In this document: positions 61,424-64,000 of the stretch, piece after piece | How positions within the stretch are numbered: position 1 is the stretch's first letter | Layout: every line of letters starts with the position of its first letter | Assembly: GCA_030695565.1 (NCBI GenBank) | Contig: JAUYRZ010000027.1 | Span: 124,001-188,000 of the forward strand | Direction: 5' to 3' | DNA: 64,000 nt | DNA from: Archangium sp. | GTDB lineage: Bacteria > Myxococcota > Myxococcia > Myxococcales > Myxococcaceae | Notes under the pieces: model-generated | The model's database searches: none | The model's input: the letters and a program-made list of their open reading frames with translations, nothing else | Told to the model about the DNA's origin: nothing | Translations under genes and position numbers: made by a program

Positions 61424-62258
61424 GCTCGGCCTCGAAGTGCGGCGATGACGCGGCGAGCTGCGCCACGTAGCCGCGCACCTGCGCCTGGGCATCAGCGCTG
61501 AACTCCCGCAGCGACTTGATGTGCTCTTCCGGCACGAAGCGAAACGACACGCTGATCCTGCGCAAGCGGAAGTCATCCAACACGGTGGGCATCACCGGGC
61601 TGTCGCCGTGCCGCACGCGCACCACGCGATGGTAGAGCGAGTCTTTGTAGTGAGGCCCGCTCAGGATCACGACCGAACGATTGGCGAGCCACACCGAGAG
61701 CTCCGGAGTCTCGGGCTTCGCGCCATCGACGAACTCGAACAGCGCAGGCTGGCCCAGCGAGAACATCACCACGGGCCCCGGCTCTCCATCGCGGTGCATC
61801 TTGAGGCGGGCCAGGTCGACCGGCTGCACGCGGCCCTTCGCGTCTCTGGTCAGCTCGCTGCCGTAGTAGTTGATGAGGCAGGTGTTGGGCTGTTGGCCGC
61901 GCTCTTCTGCGGTCTGGTGTTCGGCGAGCTTCGGGGCGAGCCGCTCGAGAATGCTCACCAACCCGGGGGCCATCGGCTCAGCACGCAGGCACTTCTCCTC
62001 CAGGTGATTCGGAGCGGAGTAGTAGCCCAGGCACGCGAACTGCCACGCGCCCAGCCAGTACACGGGCCGGGTCAACCGGCGCGAGCCCTGGCCTTCCCGG
62101 GTGGCGCGATCGCCCACGTAGCGCGACTCCCAGAGCGGCTTGAGCGAGCCGAAGTACTGCAGGAGCGCCTCGCTCTCGGCCTCGGTGATGAAACGCGGCA
62201 GATACGAGAAGCCCGGGTTCTCGATCGGCTCTGTGCCTCGGAGGGGTTCCACGGCCAT
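61389..62258 (-). CDS. AlkB-like 2-oxoglutarate/Fe(II) dioxygenase
   Basis: A 289-residue dioxygenase. The iron ligands and 2OG-binding Arg can be read in order: LKMHRDGEPG (HxD), LYHRVVRV (His) and RRISVSFRF (Arg). The N-terminal PGFSYLPRFITEAESEALLQYF is typical of AlkB-type nucleic acid demethylases, and YYGSEL fits the AlkB family. It may repair alkylated bases. ATG 62258 is preferred over GTG 62267. The 3' end overlaps the ArsC-like gene by 35 bases. Confidence 0.84.
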   Translation of the reverse strand: MAVEPLRGTEPIENPGFSYLPRFITEAESEALLQYFGSLKPLWESRYVGDRATREGQGSRRLTRPVYWLGAWQFACLGYYSAPNHLEEKCLRAEPMAPGLVSILERLAPKLAEHQTAEERGQQPNTCLINYYGSELTRDAKGRVQPVDLARLKMHRDGEPGPVVMFSLGQPALFEFVDGAKPETPELSVWLANRSVVILSGPHYKDSLYHRVVRVRHGDSPVMPTVLDDFRLRRISVSFRFVPEEHIKSLREFSADAQAQVRGYVAQLAASSPHFEAELNGTQLPTRLP

Positions 62259-62318
62259 GCGGTGCACCTACTCCATCAGCAGCGAGACAGTCGCGGCCTT
62301 CCCTGACACAAACGCGGC

Positions 62319-63143
62319 ATGCACGGGAAGGTCGCCATCGTCACGGGGGCAAACACGGGTCTGGGGTTCGAGACGGCTCGCGGCCTGCTCGAAAAGGGTG
62401 CCACGGTCGTTCTCGGCTGCCGTGATCTCGAGAAGGGCGAGAAGGCACGCGCGGAGCTCGTCGCGAGCACGGGCAATCAGGCCGCAACCGTGATGCTGGT
62501 CGATTTGGCCAACCTCGCGCGGCTGCGAAACTTCGCTGCGAAGTTCGAGGCCCAGTTTCAGCGGCTCGATCTGCTCGTTCACAACGCCGGGGTCTGGCCG
62601 CGCACCCGCCGCAAGACGGTGGATGGTTTCGAGCTGACCCTGGGCGTCAATCACCTGGGGCCGTTCTTCCTCACGCACCTGCTGCGCCCGATGCTCGAGC
62701 GCAGTGCGCCTTCGCGCGTGGTGGTGGTGACCTCGTCGTTGCACATCAGCGCCGCGATCGACTTCGAGGATCTGCAGTTCAAGGTGCGCAAACACCAGGG
62801 CGGCATCGCGTACGGCCAGTCGAAGCTGTGCAACGTGATGTTCACCCACGCGCTGGCGCGCCGCCTCGAAGGCAAGGGTGTCACGGTCAACTCGGTGCAC
62901 CCGGGTGTGGTGGCGACCGAGCTCACGAGAGAAGCGCCCGCACGTGCAGCCCCGGTGCGCGGGCTGCTCACGCCTCGAGAAGGTGCGGTCGGCTCGCTCC
63001 ACCTGGCGACCTCGCCCGAGCTCGACGGCGTCAGTGGCCGCTACTTCGAAGGTACGGTGGAGAAGACGCCTTCGAACTTCAGCCAGGATGTCGAGGCGCA
63101 AGAGCGCCTTTGGGCGATGTCGCTGGCGCTGCTCAAGCTCTAA
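62319..63143 (+). CDS. Short-chain dehydrogenase/reductase
   Basis: A 274-residue Rossmann-fold oxidoreductase with TGANTGLGFETARGL, HNAG, a Ser in VVVVTSSLH, catalytic YGQSK and a substrate-binding loop. It is of the retinol dehydrogenase/Oxr type, similar in plan to the SDR at 57302-58156; the two may be paralogues. It starts 60 bases from the divergent AlkB-like gene and ends convergent with the methyltransferase, overlapping by four bases. Confidence 0.92.
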   Translation: MHGKVAIVTGANTGLGFETARGLLEKGATVVLGCRDLEKGEKARAELVASTGNQAATVMLVDLANLARLRNFAAKFEAQFQRLDLLVHNAGVWPRTRRKTVDGFELTLGVNHLGPFFLTHLLRPMLERSAPSRVVVVTSSLHISAAIDFEDLQFKVRKHQGGIAYGQSKLCNVMFTHALARRLEGKGVTVNSVHPGVVATELTREAPARAAPVRGLLTPREGAVGSLHLATSPELDGVSGRYFEGTVEKTPSNFSQDVEAQERLWAMSLALLKL

Positions 63144-63910
63144 GTGTCCCCCTCTCCCTTCAGGCCCTTCAGGAGAGGGTTGGGGTGAGGGCCGAGCAGC
63201 CTGTGTCGCTGCATCGAAGCCCCCGCCATGCGCCTGGGCTCCTTCAGCCGGCGAGCCCTGAAGAGCAAATTGTGCGGAGTCACCGTGGGAGCGACGAACG
63301 GAACCACCGTCGTCTCCCAGCCGGCAGCTTCGAGCCGCAGCGTGCGTTCACCGTCGACGAAGGCGTGAAGGAAACGTTTCTGCACCTCGGAGTGGCCGGG
63401 CATTCCCAGCTCGTCAGCGCGTTGTTTCGCGGTCGCCCACGAAGGAATCGTCGCGCCGTAACAACACGGCACCAGCAGCAGCCACTTCGCCTCGCACGCC
63501 AGCGCAGCGTCGATGACCGCGTCTGAAGCAGGCCCGCACGCGTGGAGCGCAGTGACGATCGCCGGGCTCCTCGGCCAGAACGAAGGCTCCGCCACGTCGC
63601 CGTGATGCAGCTCGATCTTCGCAGCGCGGGTGAGCTTGCGCATCGCGTGCCTCACATCAGCCAGGCGCTTCTCTTCGCGCTCGATGACCACCAGGTTCTC
63701 GAACCCCAGCAACTCGACGGCCAGCAGGCCCAGGTACGACTTGCCGGCGGCGACGTCGACCAGCGTTCCTTCGCGGCCGAGCCGCGCGAGCTCATTGAGC
63801 AACGCCGCGACCTCGACCGCCTTCTTCAAATCTTCCCGGCGCAGTGACGTGCCTGAGGCGTCGATGAACATCGACTGCAGTTTTGCTTCGACGTCGGCGG
63901 GCGTGACCAC
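63140..63910 (-). CDS. SAM-dependent methyltransferase with repeat-encoded C-terminus
   Basis: A 256-residue methyltransferase-like protein: the SAM motif LVDVAAGKSYLGLLAVELLG, then an acidic residue in VVIEREEKRLADV and VTALHACGPASDAVI. A GC-rich LVPCCYGATIPSW is typical of the class. The last ~19 residues (LLGPHPNPLLKGLKGEGDT) are encoded by repeat copy 10; the older end was probably near ASMQRHR. The start at 63910 is GTG. Substrate is unknown; a related family modifies tRNA or other RNA. Confidence 0.84.
   Translation of the reverse strand: MVTPADVEAKLQSMFIDASGTSLRREDLKKAVEVAALLNELARLGREGTLVDVAAGKSYLGLLAVELLGFENLVVIEREEKRLADVRHAMRKLTRAAKIELHHGDVAEPSFWPRSPAIVTALHACGPASDAVIDAALACEAKWLLLVPCCYGATIPSWATAKQRADELGMPGHSEVQKRFLHAFVDGERTLRLEAAGWETTVVPFVAPTVTPHNLLFRARRLKEPRRMAGASMQRHRLLGPHPNPLLKGLKGEGDT
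63145..63193. repeat. Dispersed palindromic repeat, copy 10
   Basis: CCCTCTCCC, TTCAGGCCCTTCA loop, GGAGAGGG and the tail TTGGGGTGAGGGC. It lies inside the C-terminal coding region of the minus-strand methyltransferase and follows the stop of the SDR gene. Confidence 0.82.
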
Positions 63911-63927
63911 GAACCGTCATGTACCCC

Positions 63928-63980
63928 AAAACGGATTGCCCAAATCCGCCCTTGCAGGGCCAATTCGGGCAATCCGTTTT
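63928..63980. terminator. 53-bp near-perfect palindrome, probable bidirectional terminator
   Basis: AAAACGGATTGCCC (63928-63941) pairs perfectly with GGGCAATCCGTTTT (63967-63980). Inside, GCCCT-TGC-AGGGC forms an inner hairpin. The outer arms end in A and T runs, as expected of an intrinsic terminator that could work in both directions. It lies upstream of the minus-strand methyltransferase and may end a gene that enters from the right edge. Confidence 0.6.
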
Positions 63981-64000
63981 TCGGCTCAGCGGGTTCGGCC

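Noticed and set aside
1-64000. CRISPR arrays, tRNA and rRNA genes, prophage or transposase
   Set aside because: I saw no regular short direct repeats with unique spacers, no tRNA- or rRNA-like sequence, and no transposase or integrase in any frame. The dispersed repeats are palindromic and unlinked.

Overview
The window looks like chromosome from a member of the Myxococcota (myxobacteria). The evidence is very high GC, GTG and TTG starts, many short lipoproteins, a pseudo-receiver/coiled-coil/DUF4388/J-like fusion, and very large cysteine-rich surface proteins of the MopE-repeat and lamin-tail types. No phage, transposase, CRISPR array, rRNA or tRNA was seen. No gap between genes exceeds 300 bases, so the region is densely coded and mostly housekeeping in character.

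Layout. 1-4.2 kb: a partial beta-helix lipoprotein running off the left edge, an HU gene with a good terminator, an M23 peptidase with a coupled partner, endonuclease III and peptide deformylase. 4.3-10.5 kb: the 1017-aa pseudo-receiver protein, PriA and a secreted protein. 10.5-16.1 kb: an outer-membrane barrel, SCO1, a fatty-acid-hydroxylase-like membrane enzyme, an MFS exporter and three small lipoprotein or TPR genes with a 35-bp duplication. 16.1-18.2 kb: a CpaF/TadA-type ATPase and a small protein. 18.2-28.2 kb: two giant cysteine-rich repeat lipoproteins on opposite strands flanking a fused PabA-PabB. 28.2-34.6 kb: a 2OG oxygenase, the conserved rpsB-tsf-pyrH-frr operon, a degenerate receiver-GGDEF protein and an SGNH hydrolase. 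34.7-41.9 kb: FAD oxidoreductase, membrane protein, TPR protein, DUF4286, L-serine dehydratase, branched-chain aminotransferase and a small membrane protein. 41.9-49 kb: transhydrogenase PntAB, a small membrane protein divergent from a LysR regulator, a lipoprotein and a TPR/cyclic-nucleotide-binding protein. 49-57.3 kb: a biotin-dependent acyl-CoA carboxylase pair, a receiver-PAS-GGDEF-EAL protein, a secreted lysyl-oxidase homologue and an EEP-fold phosphodiesterase. 57.3-64 kb: a six-gene overlapping minus-strand operon including ModBC, then an ArsC-like protein, an AlkB-like dioxygenase, a second SDR and a methyltransferase.

Two themes stand out. First, a dispersed palindromic repeat (core CCCTCTCCC...GGGAGAGGG followed by a GGGGTGAGGGG tail) occurs at ten places. 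In several it has moved into genes: it codes the linker of PabA-PabB, the C-termini of an SGNH hydrolase and a methyltransferase, and the N-terminus of a small membrane protein. It also sits at the ribosome binding site of a 2OG oxygenase and forms an intrinsic terminator. Second, several signalling proteins keep the fold of receiver, GGDEF or J domains but have lost the catalytic residues.

Many genes are joined by ATGA/GTGA overlaps or directly abutting stop/start codons, which suggests translational coupling. All function calls come from reading motifs in the sequence. No database search was run.
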